Origin: Skeletonema tropicum
Lineage: Eukaryota; Bacillariophyta; Thalassiosirophyceae; Thalassiosirales; Thalassiosiraceae
Direction: 5' to 3'
NCBI GenBank assembly: GCA_037178625.1
Contig: CM074134.1
Coordinates: forward strand, 2,294,001-2,358,000
DNA length: 64,000 bases
Of this stretch, positions 1 to 9,054 are shown one piece after another. The translations under genes and the position numbers were made by a program. Below the pieces are notes generated by a model, which was not told the DNA's origin, did not search any database, and worked only from the letters and a program-made list of their open reading frames with translations. Position 1 is the stretch's first letter. Every line of letters starts with the position of its first letter.

Positions 1-325
1 TAGTAGTATAACCACTCCCCCCTCCTCCCTGCTGAGCAGCAGCCATCCGATGCAACAACCCCATATTCCGTTCAGTCGCCACCCTCCTCACTACAATCCT
101 CGTCCCCCGTGGCAATATCATCATATCATCACTATACTCCTCATTCGTTGTGGCATTTTGGATGGCAAAATCAAAATCGAGCGAGCCAGTCGTCGTGTTC
201 CGATCGAGTTTTTTGGCCTTGACGATGGCACGTTTGATGTCGATGAGGCGGGCGGATGTGCCCGGGAGGGGGAGGGATTCGAAGTTGGTTCCGGAGCGGA
301 ATTTGTAGAGGATTGTGGATGACAT
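1..325 (-). CDS. DWNN-domain protein (RBBP6/Mpe1-like), 5' part only
   Basis: The reverse strand from the ATG at 325-323 stays open to the window edge, giving 108 N-terminal residues. They match the DWNN ubiquitin-like fold that opens RBBP6 (animals) and Mpe1 (yeast): it starts MSSTILYKFRSG, continues with IDIKRAI and LDFDFAIQNA, then EEYSDD, LPRGT and IVVRR. Family members act in pre-mRNA 3'-end cleavage and polyadenylation and usually carry a zinc knuckle and a RING finger after DWNN; those would lie outside the window. The 357 bp to the monooxygenase start at 682 would hold the divergent promoters. The domain is clear, the full architecture cannot be seen. Confidence 0.85.
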   Translation of the reverse strand, partial: MSSTILYKFRSGTNFESLPLPGTSARLIDIKRAIVKAKKLDRNTTTGSLDFDFAIQNATTNEEYSDDMMILPRGTRIVVRRVATERNMGLLHRMAAAQQGGGGSGYTT

Positions 326-681
326 CTTCGCTTAGACGGTGATGGTGATGGTGATTGTGGTGATGTTCTACGGTGCTGTTCGGCGACGGGTCCAGTCGCC
401 ATGGTTTTTGTGGATTTTTTTCCATGATCGATGATCGACGATGGAGGGAGCCAGTTTGGCGGGAAATTAGAGTGGTGGGTGGGCCGTGGGCGGCGAGATA
501 CAATCGGGGGCTGGCTTCGATTTGATGGAACAATAGAACACAATAGATCACGATCGAACGTTTGCTAGATGCAAAAAATTCTGATGAAGTCTGATGTCCG
601 GAAAAAATGTGTGCACCATCTTTATTGCACAATGCACTGACATACTGACACTGATGATGCTGAGGAAGTTCAGTAGTTATT
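326..681. other. Divergent intergenic region
   Basis: This lies between the DWNN gene (leftward) and the FAD monooxygenase (rightward). Several overlapping reading frames are open here but they are low-complexity (His/Ser/Pro) and start or end inside the neighbouring genes. I see no third gene and no clear TATA box. Confidence 0.5.
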
Positions 682-2267
682 ATGACGACTCGTCCCGTGG
701 TAATTGCAGGAGCAGGCCCATGCGGCCTCGTAGCTGCGCTAACATTTGAAAAATCTAACATTCCGTACATTATCTATGAAAAGACGACAACAGACAAGCT
801 TTGTTCCAACGCTGGTAGCGGCATTGACATGGCTCCGACAGGTGAGAAGGATAATATATGAAATGGATTTGTATTCTTAGAAACAGTGTCCATATCATTT
901 TGTGTCATGAGCACAAGTTTGGCATGTGCAGAGAAGAGCGTAACAGCATTGACACGATATTATGATGCATGTTTGTACATTCATTGTAAAGTTCACCCAC
1001 TTTCACACGTTCTCCTCTCACACATCTTATTGCATACTTACACTAACTTCTCACAGCGATTGAAATCTTGGACGACCAGTTGGGACTTGCCGACAAGGAC
1101 TGGATGAAACCATACGAGTATATGCACCTTGCAGACACGAAGGGAAGAAAGGTCGCTTTGTGGGACATGAAATCACTCAAGCTCAAGAAAGTTAGTGAGA
1201 GGAGATCGTTTGGCTTTGCTAGTCGATCTGGTTTGCAACATGCCTTATTAGACACTTTAAATTTGAAAGATGATGATGGGAATATCAAGATTGACGATGA
1301 TCGTTTGCGCTGCAATAAGTCTGTTGTTGCCTATCAGAATATGAATGACTTTGTGAGAGTGGAATTGAACGATGGAACGAAGGTCGATGCGTCGGCCCTT
1401 CTCGCATGTGATGGTATACACAGTGCTGTTCGAAAACATATGCATAGGGATGTTGACGATCCTCTCAACTATTGCGGTCAAGAGTGCTGGTGGGGAAAGA
1501 CTACAGTCAAACCTGGAAGTGAGTTGGATAATGAACTGCGGCGCCTCATTGCGTCCGAGAAAAGCATGAAAAATGACGGGAACACATCCATCATTGCAAT
1601 TGGCACCAAAAACATGCCTGGAATATTCTTCAGCTGCGAAATCGCTCCAAATGAGCATGCTTGGGGGTATGTGCTTGCGAACAAGACACCGCCAAATGCC
1701 AATGCTTCCAATGATTTGACTCGGAGGGGCGGGAAAGTTTTGACAGCTGAAGAGAAGAAACGCGAAATCGATGATATGGTTGCAGATTCCAGTAGAGTTT
1801 TAAAGTTGATTGTGCAACAACCATCTCCAGGCGAAATCACTCGTGCTGGGTTCTTTGATCGGAAAAATCTGAACTTGAGCTATATTGATGGTCGTGTAGC
1901 TCTCTTGGGTGATTCGGCCCATCCTCAATCACCCATGATGGGCCAAGGGGCGAACATGGCAATTGTTGATGGATATGTTGCAGCCACTCGTCTCTCGGCT
2001 GCGATGAAGGATTCCAGCGGTAGTGGCAGTGTTGAGCGATCTCTGTTGGATTATGATTCCAAAGTCAGAAGGAAAGAGAACAATGTTGTGATCAAGAAAG
2101 CCCGAACGTATGGGAAATGGTGTGCAAGTAAGAATCGTTTTTATTGCTTTGCACTGAAAGCAGCGATTAAATGCATGTCAGCATCTATGCTGGTATCTGA
2201 GATGGTTAGTGGAGACAAGTCGAATCAAAAGTTTGTAAGTGCTATGAGGGAAGATTTGCAACTCTAG
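682..2267 (+). CDS. FAD-dependent monooxygenase, full-length copy 1
   Basis: Two exons, 682-841 and 1057-2267, with a GT-AG intron 842-1056, give 456 residues. Exon 1 carries the dinucleotide-binding GAGPCG motif (residues 10-15). Exon 2 carries the DG motif (ALLACDGIHSAVRKH, about residue 168) and the FAD ribose-binding GD motif (ALLGDSAHPQSP, about residue 337). These three in this order define class A flavoprotein hydroxylases (UbiH/salicylate hydroxylase/zeaxanthin epoxidase-like), which use NAD(P)H and O2 to hydroxylate or epoxidise a substrate. I see no plastid presequence, so zeaxanthin epoxidase itself is unlikely; the substrate is unknown. Its 3' end faces the 3' end of the membrane-protein gene at 2533. 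Copy 2 (9055-10265) lacks exon 1. Confidence 0.88.
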
Positions 2268-2532
2268 ATAGAGGAGGTGAATAATGCTCATTTAGTGTAG
2301 ACCTGTAAAGTAACATGTTTGTGCTCTTGTATTTAGTATGTGATGACGATGGAAACGAGCAAACTCAATATCTGTTCTCCCTTCATCGTGTGGCTTATGC
2401 TCAAACTCTTGCATTGCAAATCAATTCATAGTAGAGTAGGAGTAGTAAGAATGAAACGAGAATTCTATACAATTACAGGAGTTTTCACATTTACTCGATG
2501 ATCTAAATCAATACAGTGGCAATGCTGCACAA

Positions 2533-4171
2533 TTATTTGATGATGCAAGTGTCCATGTTATCAGCAAACTTCTTGTTGATCTTCGCTGCCTTGTGGTACA
2601 CAGCTTCATAGAATGGATGGCCACTTCCCTTGTACCTCTTGTGAAAGATCAAACCAGGAACATCCGAAACAAAGCCGACTTTGACGACACGTCCAACTTC
2701 CGCCATCTTACCGAATCGTGGATCGTCAACGTCCAACCACAAAGGATCTTTCAAATTCCAATCCATGAGACTGTGATCAAGGGAATGAAGGATAGTGCCG
2801 ACGAACATTGCCTCACCATCCGTACCCGGGAAAAACTTCTTGTGTTTCTCAAACTCAGCGAAGAAGATCGAACGCACTTGAACGACAAAGCTGACAAACT
2901 CAGAATACTTGACGAGATCTGCGATTTGTGCATGTTGCCACACATTGCTCTTAATGCCGTGATTGAACGCTTGGACGAGTGGCTTCTCAGGCTTCAACCA
3001 GCCTGGTGAAGCAAGACCTTCATCCACCCAAGTCTGAAAGAATCCATTGAAGGAGGTGTAACCAAAGTAGTTGTACATAACTGTGACAACACTGCTCTGC
3101 CTAAAGAATGGATTCACATTGGCCAAAGCTTCGTCAACATTGACACCCCAGTTAGCCATGGCATGAAGCTTGACATGCTGGGCTGCAATCGTGTTGAACC
3201 ATAGAAGAATCAATGTTTCCTTTGCAGTGAGATTGATATCATCCATCTTTGCTTTGACGAATCTTTTTGTGTCCAAATCAATGTCAACTGCAAACAAGTC
3301 CGCTACTTGATAATTGCACTCATTGTCAACCCATGCAAAGTTGGCAAAGAAGAAGCCAGCGATGTTGCCAAGCTCACTGCCTTCATCAGTGCGAGCATAG
3401 TAGTGAATGGCCTGAGTCTGTTCAAGCAGCAGCGTAGCACACATTGCTTCGTAGTCACATTCCGGTGGTTTGATGAGGTTACGCTTCCAGAGGAACTGAC
3501 GGATGCGGAGAATAATCGTGCGACGCTTCCACAACATGTAGGAGAATGGACCGATGAAAGTAAATGCCCAGAGAAAATCGAAGAAGGGGACATAGCTGTA
3601 CAACGTGCATACGTGCCAAGGAGTACAGATACAAAGACATGAGTGCACGTTTATGACAATCAAAAGAGCGACAACAAAATGACGGATCAAGCCAGATAGA
3701 TACGCACACATGATCCATATTCAACTCTTCCGCAGCTTCAACATGGTTCAAAGATCCGAGCAAAGCACCAGTCATCTTCTCCCCGAGATGTCCCAAAGCT
3801 TTCACAGATAAACTCATAGTTCTCTTGGCTCGCTGACGGATGACCTGATTCTCCTTCCTCGTGACCTCCATATTCTTCACGTCGTTCAACAATTCACAAG
3901 TATCAAATTGTTCATGATGCTTGCTATTGTTGAGGATCATCTCCTTGTTTTCCTGTAGTGTCTTAATCGGAGGCATCTTTCGGTTACTTGGATTGTTCTT
4001 GTCACGACGAGTTGTTCGATGCCCTGAGAAGTGGATGTTCCACTCCTTGAAGACCCAATACACGTAGAAGAGATAAACCACAGCGAAGGCAAGCAGGCCC
4101 GTCAATGTTGGGATTGGGACTTGGTAGAGTCCGCTGAGCAAGAGCGCAGCGAGGATGGCTCTGATCATCAT
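2533..4171 (-). CDS. Unknown membrane-anchored protein with paired-His motifs, copy 1
   Basis: Two exons, 4171-3708 and 3595-2533, with intron 3707-3596 (GTGCGT...TACAG), give 508 residues. The N-terminus has two hydrophobic stretches (about residues 4-45) followed by a basic, helical region; a third aromatic-rich hydrophobic stretch follows the splice junction (YVPFFDFLWAF, about 155-177). The C-terminal 330 residues look like a folded globular domain with His pairs AAQHVKLHAMANW and GTILHSLDHSLMDW. I do not recognise the family. The His pairs could bind metal or heme, which is inference only. The gene converges on the FAD monooxygenase (265 bp between stop codons) and was duplicated with it. 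Confidence 0.82.
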
Positions 4172-4439
4172 AATGGAGAGTTTCTACAGTTGTTGTTGAT
4201 AAGTATTTGGTTGAATTTATGGCCACACTTCTTCTTATTCTTATGCGATGCCTGTGCCACATAATGGCTGTTCTGTTACAGAATCTCTTTTCAACGCGGG
4301 TGGCATTGCTTCTAAGTTGTGACCCCACAAGAATTAGACATCAATGACCGGGCAGTCATCAGGTATCCAAGACTAAACCGACAGTGCTTTTTTTGGGCGA
4401 TTCTTTTTGCTTAATTTATGGCAACACTTCTATCGTACT
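4172..4439. other. Intergenic, upstream of the membrane-protein gene
   Basis: This region holds the promoter side of the leftward membrane-protein gene and the outer flank of the DDE transposon. A short near-repeat (AATTTATGGC.ACACTTCT) occurs near 4214 and 4414. No gene seen. Confidence 0.4.
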
Positions 4440-4739
4440 GTACAGCTGTTTTCACGGATTTTCGGATAGCCGTTCAAGTTTCGAATTCCTACGTATGTTA
4501 GGTACAAATGACGTAGTGAGTCTTATAAAAACCCATTGGGCCGATTTCTCCCAACTCACCCCTCAACAAGAGCCACTCCGCGCAAAAAGATGCCAACCAT
4601 GGCCAAATGCCGGAGCGTACTACGCACAACAAGTTGAATATTTACTCAACCAAAAGGATAAATTAACCTCTCTTGCATGTCTAGATCCAAAATAGCCAAT
4701 TAGGTTGACTAAAGATTGTAATCATGAACGATGGTAATA

Positions 4740-5679
4740 GCTCATCAGTAAAAGTGACACTTATCGCGGCAGGTGGATTTGCGACCAGTCGTTGGTAGAG
4801 ATATTGCACAGACACTATACGAATGTAGATAAAGACAATACCTTACGGAACAAACTCGTGCAGCGTCTGAACAAGGCAGCCGGACCTTTCAACAGCAGCA
4901 ATGTACACAAGATATACCACAAAAATTTCACAACATCATGTCCATTCAATTCGTCATTACGCCGGATGGTGCACTATTACTACTTTGGAAAGGGAGAGAA
5001 AGTGCCCAACGAACCAATACGCGCAGCAGAGTTATTGTGCACAGAAATAGAACATATACAGAGTTACAGTGCAACTAATAATCGGCAGCGATCTTGCAAC
5101 AAGCCGGAGCAAGTATCATTTCCCGACGATGGATGCGCTGGTAAGAAGAAGAACAAAAATAATGAGAACAAACGTAAAGAAGCAACGAAATCATCAGCGG
5201 CTGCACCAATTACTCCTACTCCACAAAAAAGAACAAGGCGCTCGCAACGACTAGTTGAGCAGCAGCAGAGCCCTCTCGTGCCATTCGTCACCAACGTGGG
5301 TAGATTAGAGGATGAGAATAATCAAGTTGACGACGAAGATGAAGACGAAGACGGCGACAATAACAACAGCAGTGGCGATATAGACGGCGATAACAGCAGC
5401 AACAACCAGACTCCGAATATTATATGGCAGTCACCTGAAGCAGCAGCTCTCTTCGGATTTGAAGAAGGTGCCGATGTGTACAACGGACTAGTGCAATTGG
5501 TTGAATCACTTACACTGGTGGGGCAATCAGCAAATGGATACGAAGAAGCAGGCGTCATTGACTTGCACGAAGATAGTAAATTGACAAAGCATGCCTTATT
5601 TGACTGGAACGTGAAAGACAACGGCACGACCGAGAGGTTGAAATACCAGAAGACAAGAGGAAAGAGCGACATAAGGTGA
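4740..5679 (+). pseudogene. Transposase ORF, N-terminal part, start lost (copy 1)
   Basis: This frame matches copy 2 (12719-13699) from LVEILHRHY onward but lacks its first codons. A 25-bp segment present in copy 2 is missing at about 4734, which puts a TAG directly before the shared frame; the first in-frame Met is well inside (about 4966). The protein has a Tyr/His-rich N-terminal part, a Lys-rich basic stretch (TPQKRTRRSQR), an acidic Asp/Asn run and a final segment ending LTKHALFDW. The DNA-contacting role of the basic stretch is inference. The ORF ends in a TGA that overlaps the next frame. Confidence 0.6.
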
Positions 5680-6545
5680 AGAAAGAGCTGATATCGGAGC
5701 TGATGGACACCGAGTGGGGGAAAAAGGAAGGAGAAATAAGGTTATGGAAGATGACACATGCTGAGCTAGCAAAAATGGCGCAAGCGTCTAGTATCGATAT
5801 CAAAATAACACCTACCACCAAAATGATATATGGATGGGAGGGCAAGGGTAAGGGACTTCTGCAGATTGCGTATGAACGTGGCTGGATCGATATAGCAACC
5901 TTCAGAAAGGGCAGCTACCAAGTGATGAAGTATGATGATGAGGGTAACTTGGTTCCTGAGCTTTCCCTCCGGCATTTGCTTGCAAACTGCACAGATTTTT
6001 TGTCTGAACAAAGCCAACTCGAATATGTTTGTGAATCTTTGGGAGTAAGAGCCTTGATTACAACAAAGTATCATGCTGAATACGCTGGTGAGGGTGTCGA
6101 ATACTCTTGGGGGTTCTCCAAAGCTCTCTACCGAAGACATCCATTAGCTCAAAAGAAAACGACTGCTGATTTCCTTGCATTGGTCGACAAGTGTATTTCA
6201 AGAGAGGTTCTCACTGTGGATCTCATTCGTAAGTTCAGTGCCAGGGCAAGAGGTTACATGGAGACATATAAGATGTTGGAGATTGAGGCAAAGAATACCA
6301 AGGAGACAGAAGGTAATTCAAGTGAGGATGCACCCATTCCGCACAAGAGAATTGAAACGCTGAAGAAGGTTTTGAAATGTCATCGTGCTGCTATTGACTT
6401 TGACAAATCTTTCATTATGAAAACTGTCTACGCAAAAGACTTTGATTTCAAGAATGATTTGCTCAAGAAGGAAGAGAAGCTCAACTTTAGTCTCAGAGTA
6501 AAACGAGAGAATACGAAGGTGGAAGCGACGGCAAAGAAGAAATAA
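5676..6545 (+). CDS. Transposase-like C-terminal half (DDE family of fungi and diatoms), copy 1
   Basis: About 289 residues with no ATG at the start; the frame opens after a stop near 5600 and first reads a charged helix (KRKERHKVKKE). Landmarks remembered from uncharacterised DDE-type proteins of fungi and diatoms follow in order: GKGKGLLQIAYERGWID, LRHLLANCTDF, QSQLEY, KYHAEYAGEGVEYSWG (corresponding to the region with the last acidic catalytic residue), and IRKFSARARGYM. The upstream D residues should lie in the preceding frame, so a -1/+2 shift near 5600, or an unrecognised intron, separates the two parts. Both duplicate copies share the break, so it is older than the duplication. The element is probably inactive. 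Confidence 0.6.
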   Translation: MKKELISELMDTEWGKKEGEIRLWKMTHAELAKMAQASSIDIKITPTTKMIYGWEGKGKGLLQIAYERGWIDIATFRKGSYQVMKYDDEGNLVPELSLRHLLANCTDFLSEQSQLEYVCESLGVRALITTKYHAEYAGEGVEYSWGFSKALYRRHPLAQKKTTADFLALVDKCISREVLTVDLIRKFSARARGYMETYKMLEIEAKNTKETEGNSSEDAPIPHKRIETLKKVLKCHRAAIDFDKSFIMKTVYAKDFDFKNDLLKKEEKLNFSLRVKRENTKVEATAKKK

Positions 6546-6756
6546 ACATAGGACAATGTTCATTTATGTCTCTTGGTGGAATATGGCATACGAGGCATTA
6601 TTTACCATGGTCCGGTTGTTGTTCGCAATTGAGAAAGACGGAGGTAGAGTAGCTCCCCAGTTAAGGGGCTTTCAGTACGTTTGTACGTAGGAATAAAAAT
6701 TCTGCGATTATCCGCCAAGATTTGCTAACAGCTGTACGGCTGGGTTCAAATAGCAC

Positions 6757-7051
6757 TTTTGAATTCAAATCTGGGAGTTAGACAATGATTGAGGTATCAA
6801 TGAGATCCTATGGACCAACAGGATGTGATTTCTGTTTCGTCTGGGCCTGTAGGACTAATAGTTGTGGTGTTATTGGCGGCCGTAGGAGAGGGTATTTCAC
6901 CATGGTTCAGCTCATTTTGAGTGATGACTTTCTCGAAGAAAACTATTGTACGTAGGAATCAATCGGATGTTATACCCGGCACTCGATCTGTCTCATCCAA
7001 TTCCTAAAACTGGTGATTCCCCACAAATGCTTCAATATGATAAAAAAAATC
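6757..7051. other. Non-coding spacer inside the duplicated unit
   Basis: No gene seen. TTGTACGTAGGAAT, part of the transposon arm at 6681, occurs again at about 6948, suggesting further transposon end debris. Confidence 0.4.
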
Positions 7052-7199
7052 GGGGGACCACTTTTCATAGTCAGAAATGCATGATAAAAGTATAAAAGTT
7101 TTCCTGAGTTACAGTTCCATAGTACTGATGCTGGCGCATGGAACGGTAAAAAAGGCAAGAAAATATTCCCACGAGAACATGTTGAAAAGTGGTCCCCCA
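7051..7199. mobile_element. Small foldback/MITE-like element, copy 1
   Basis: A 16-bp perfect inverted repeat (GGGGGACCACTTTTCA at 7052, its complement ending at 7198) bounds about 147 bp with no coding potential. This is the layout of a miniature inverted-repeat transposable element. It sits between a second, larger inverted repeat (6734-6756 and 7209-7231). The copy-2 equivalent is 15071-15219. Confidence 0.55.
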
Positions 7200-7300
7200 G
7201 TTTACATGGTGCTATTTGAACCCAGCCGTACGGTATATAAAAGTATTAATGACTGTTCTGTTAAAAGAAGAAAGAATCTTAATTTCGACGTGGGAATTAC

Positions 7301-7394
7301 TAGAGCGTCCTTAACTTATTACTTACGCAAAAAACTGAACGAAATGACGTCACTTGTGAGTTGTGGAATTTTTTGATGACGTTTTGCGTAAGTA
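7301..7394 (-). mobile_element. 94-bp transposon-end fragment at the duplication junction
   Basis: This is the reverse complement of 8947-9040, the right end of the element at 7478-9039. It begins TAGAGCGTCCTTAACTTATT and contains its own inner inverted repeat ACTTACGCAAAA...TTTTGCGTAAGT. It lies between the right edge of unit copy 1 (7276) and the left edge of unit copy 2 (7393), so it is filler at the junction. Confidence 0.8.
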
Positions 7395-7477
7395 TGATAC
7401 ATGTTTGTACATTCATTGTAAAGTTCACCCACTTTCACACGTTCTCCTCTCACACATCTTATTGCATACTTACACTA
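7393..7477 (+). repeat. Duplicated fragment of monooxygenase intron 1
   Basis: This matches 961-1045 with one visible difference (ATGATACATG here, ATGATGCATG in copy 1). It is the 3' part of the intron without its donor site and marks the true left end of unit copy 2. The transposon at 7478 interrupts it; the intron resumes at 9041 with CTAACTTCTCACAG. Confidence 0.88.
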
Positions 7478-9039
7478 GAGCGTCCTTAACTTATTACTTA
7501 CGCAAATTTGGGTTCGCATGAGTTGTGACGTTTTTGTGACCTTGTGGAGCGCGCAAATTTTGGACCAACCGGCACCAAAGTTCTGGCACCATTTCTCCCA
7601 CCATTTTTTGAAAATTTTTGAACTGCAGCGGCGTTCTCTCCGGCCGTCCGAGTCCACTCGACATGGCGCTCATGCCCTCCTGGTGTGGTCGGTCCAGTAA
7701 TACTATCGTTACTATTACCACTCCATCATGGCACGTGCTCCCGCACGTCGCTTGCGCACCGGCAACCGCCGCCGTGGTGCAAAGAAGAACAAAACTCGGC
7801 ATCTTCGACACATGCATCTGAGCCATGCACAAGTTGGTTTTATGGAAGAACTCCATCAGAGGACCCTCTACGAAGGAAGTGTTGCTTATGTAAGCATTGT
7901 CACTGTGCCACAGCTGATCCTTGCTGAGGTCAATGACATTGGAGTTGCTCACATTGGCTTCGACATCATCCCTTTCTTGATATAGTCGAATGAGTTTATC
8001 TTTTGCACGTTTAAGGAGGTGCTCAAACTCAGGACCCATAGCTTGAAGTCTTGTGATTTCATCAAGGGTCATGAGGATTTGCTCCTGAACACCCTTAACC
8101 TTCTTTTGCCTCTTCGTGGCAGGCGATCCCTGTAACATCTTGTAGGTGTTTTGCACGAGATCATTTGAGACCTCATTTAGAGAAGAGCCCAAACTATCAC
8201 AGAGGGCGTGTTTGTCCAAGTTACGGGCATTCTTGATCATTGCAAGGTTTCCAGACTTTGTGACAGTATCAGGTTTACGTCCACCTGAAGCAATCAATGC
8301 AAGGGCGCTTTCAACCGAATGGCTGCGGGCTGGACCAGCAGCCAGACCAACTGTGGCGACAGATGCTGCAGCAGCCGCAGCTGATGCTGAAACAGCTGCA
8401 ATGTAATAACATGTGGGAAAGTGTTAGCAAGATAAATGAGCCTGAAAATTAGTCGTATGCAGGAGGAAAACTCACCGTGACTTTGGGTGACGCTCCCAGT
8501 AGGCTGTGCAAGCGCAGCTAAGGCAGCAATGTCTGATGCCCTTGCTGGATTGTCAAGAGATGGCGCACTAACTCCATAACCTGGGGTACGGCAGCCAACT
8601 TCACTCTCGGCCGACCGCCGGATTTGTTTCGGATTCGGACGACATGGTGCATGTGAAATAAGTTGTAGCAACATCACACAACTCCATGGCTGCAGCCACG
8701 CCACTGCCACGCCACTGCCACCTGCTCACGTACGTGCTGACGTTCGTGAGCAGATATTCATTGCTGCTGTCAATACTGCTGCCGAGACTTGCCTAATGAC
8801 CGCACTTACTTGCTCACCATGGCTGTTGCCAAAGTATTTACTTGATGTCAAAAAAGAGATATATTAGTTCCTACGTGAAAGAGTGGTCTTATTTACTTAC
8901 GGAAAAGTTCGATTTTGCGTAAGTAAATCAGCAATTTCTCTTGTCTTACTTACGCAAAACGTCATCAAAAAATTCCACAACTCACAAGTGACGTCATTTC
9001 GTTCAGTTTTTTGCGTAAGTAATAAGTTAAGGACGCTCT
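7478..9039. mobile_element. 1.56-kb DNA transposon inserted in the duplicated intron
   Basis: The ends are inverted repeats of about 30 bp (GAGCGTCCTTAACTTATTAC at the left; its complement at the right), followed by inner copies of the ACTTACGCAAA motif. Comparison with the uninterrupted intron at 1041-1050 shows CTA (or ACTA, depending on the cut) on both sides, which is the target-site duplication. No recognisable transposase is present, so it is probably non-autonomous. It carries one spliced reading frame on the reverse strand. The 3-bp duplication would fit PIF/Harbinger or CACTA-type elements, but the sequence does not decide. Confidence 0.8.
7494..8674 (-). CDS. Spliced ORF carried inside the transposon, unknown
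   Basis: Reading 8674-8476 and 8395-7494 with intron 8475-8396 (GTGAGT...TTGCAG) keeps frame and gives 366 residues. The middle looks like genuine protein: an Ala-rich stretch, then KHALCDSLGSSLNEVSNDL, NTYKMLQGSPATKRQKK and a charged helix (LLKRAKDKLIRLYQERDDV). The last 130 residues are less convincing and run into the terminal repeat. It could be the element's own accessory protein or a captured piece of a host gene; I do not recognise it. The start codon is uncertain. Confidence 0.4.
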
Positions 9040-9054
9040 ACTAACTTCTCACAG

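Larger units (their letters stand above)
4440..6737 (+). mobile_element. Degenerate DDE-type DNA transposon with imperfect inverted ends, copy 1
   Basis: The arms 4440-4495 and 6684-6737 are imperfect inverted repeats of each other. Both have GTACAGCTGTT at the outer side, a GGATA core, and ATTCCTACGTA at the inner side. Between them lie two adjoining reading frames (4740-5679 and 5676-6545) encoding a transposase-like protein. The outer boundaries may reach further, since AGTGCT occurs beyond both arms (4383, and inverted at 6752). No target-site duplication could be fixed. The equivalent in copy 2 is 12435-14757. Confidence 0.6.
6734..7231. repeat. 23-bp perfect inverted repeat pair, copy 1
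   Basis: Positions 6734-6756 (starting GTACGGCTGGGTTCAAAT) are the exact reverse complement of 7209-7231. The first arm overlaps the outer end of the DDE transposon, so the second is probably the left end of a related element. It is followed at once by a TATATAAAAG sequence (7233). Confidence 0.7.
961..7276. repeat. Tandem duplication, unit copy 1
   Basis: This block runs from inside monooxygenase intron 1 to just after a TATATAAAAG sequence. It recurs at 7393-7477 plus 9041-15296, the two parts being split by a transposon. By eye I count about ten single-base changes (for example 1260 A/G, 3342 C/A, 5352 G/A, 5809 C/T) and two indels: a 3-bp difference near 4211 and a 25-bp difference near 4734. 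The duplication is therefore recent, or it is two haplotypes joined in the assembly. Confidence 0.9.

Noticed and set aside
1257..1840. Long reverse-strand frames antisense to the monooxygenase (also 9246-9838)
   Set aside because: They are shadows of the coding strand; the forward frame carries all conserved motifs.
682..2267. Calling the monooxygenase zeaxanthin epoxidase
   Set aside because: No plastid presequence and no FHA domain; only the general class A flavoprotein motifs are present.
2593..3009. Forward frame of 138 codons inside the membrane-protein gene
   Set aside because: It is antisense to an exon whose reverse frame has intact splicing and a globular composition.
3000..4200. 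Lipid-desaturase assignment for the His-pair protein
   Set aside because: The three spaced HxxxH/HxxHH boxes and four-helix layout of desaturases are not present; only two His pairs are seen.
6741..6756. GGTTCAAAT resembles a tRNA T-loop
   Set aside because: No acceptor stem, D-arm or anticodon arm around it; the word belongs to the 23-bp inverted repeat.
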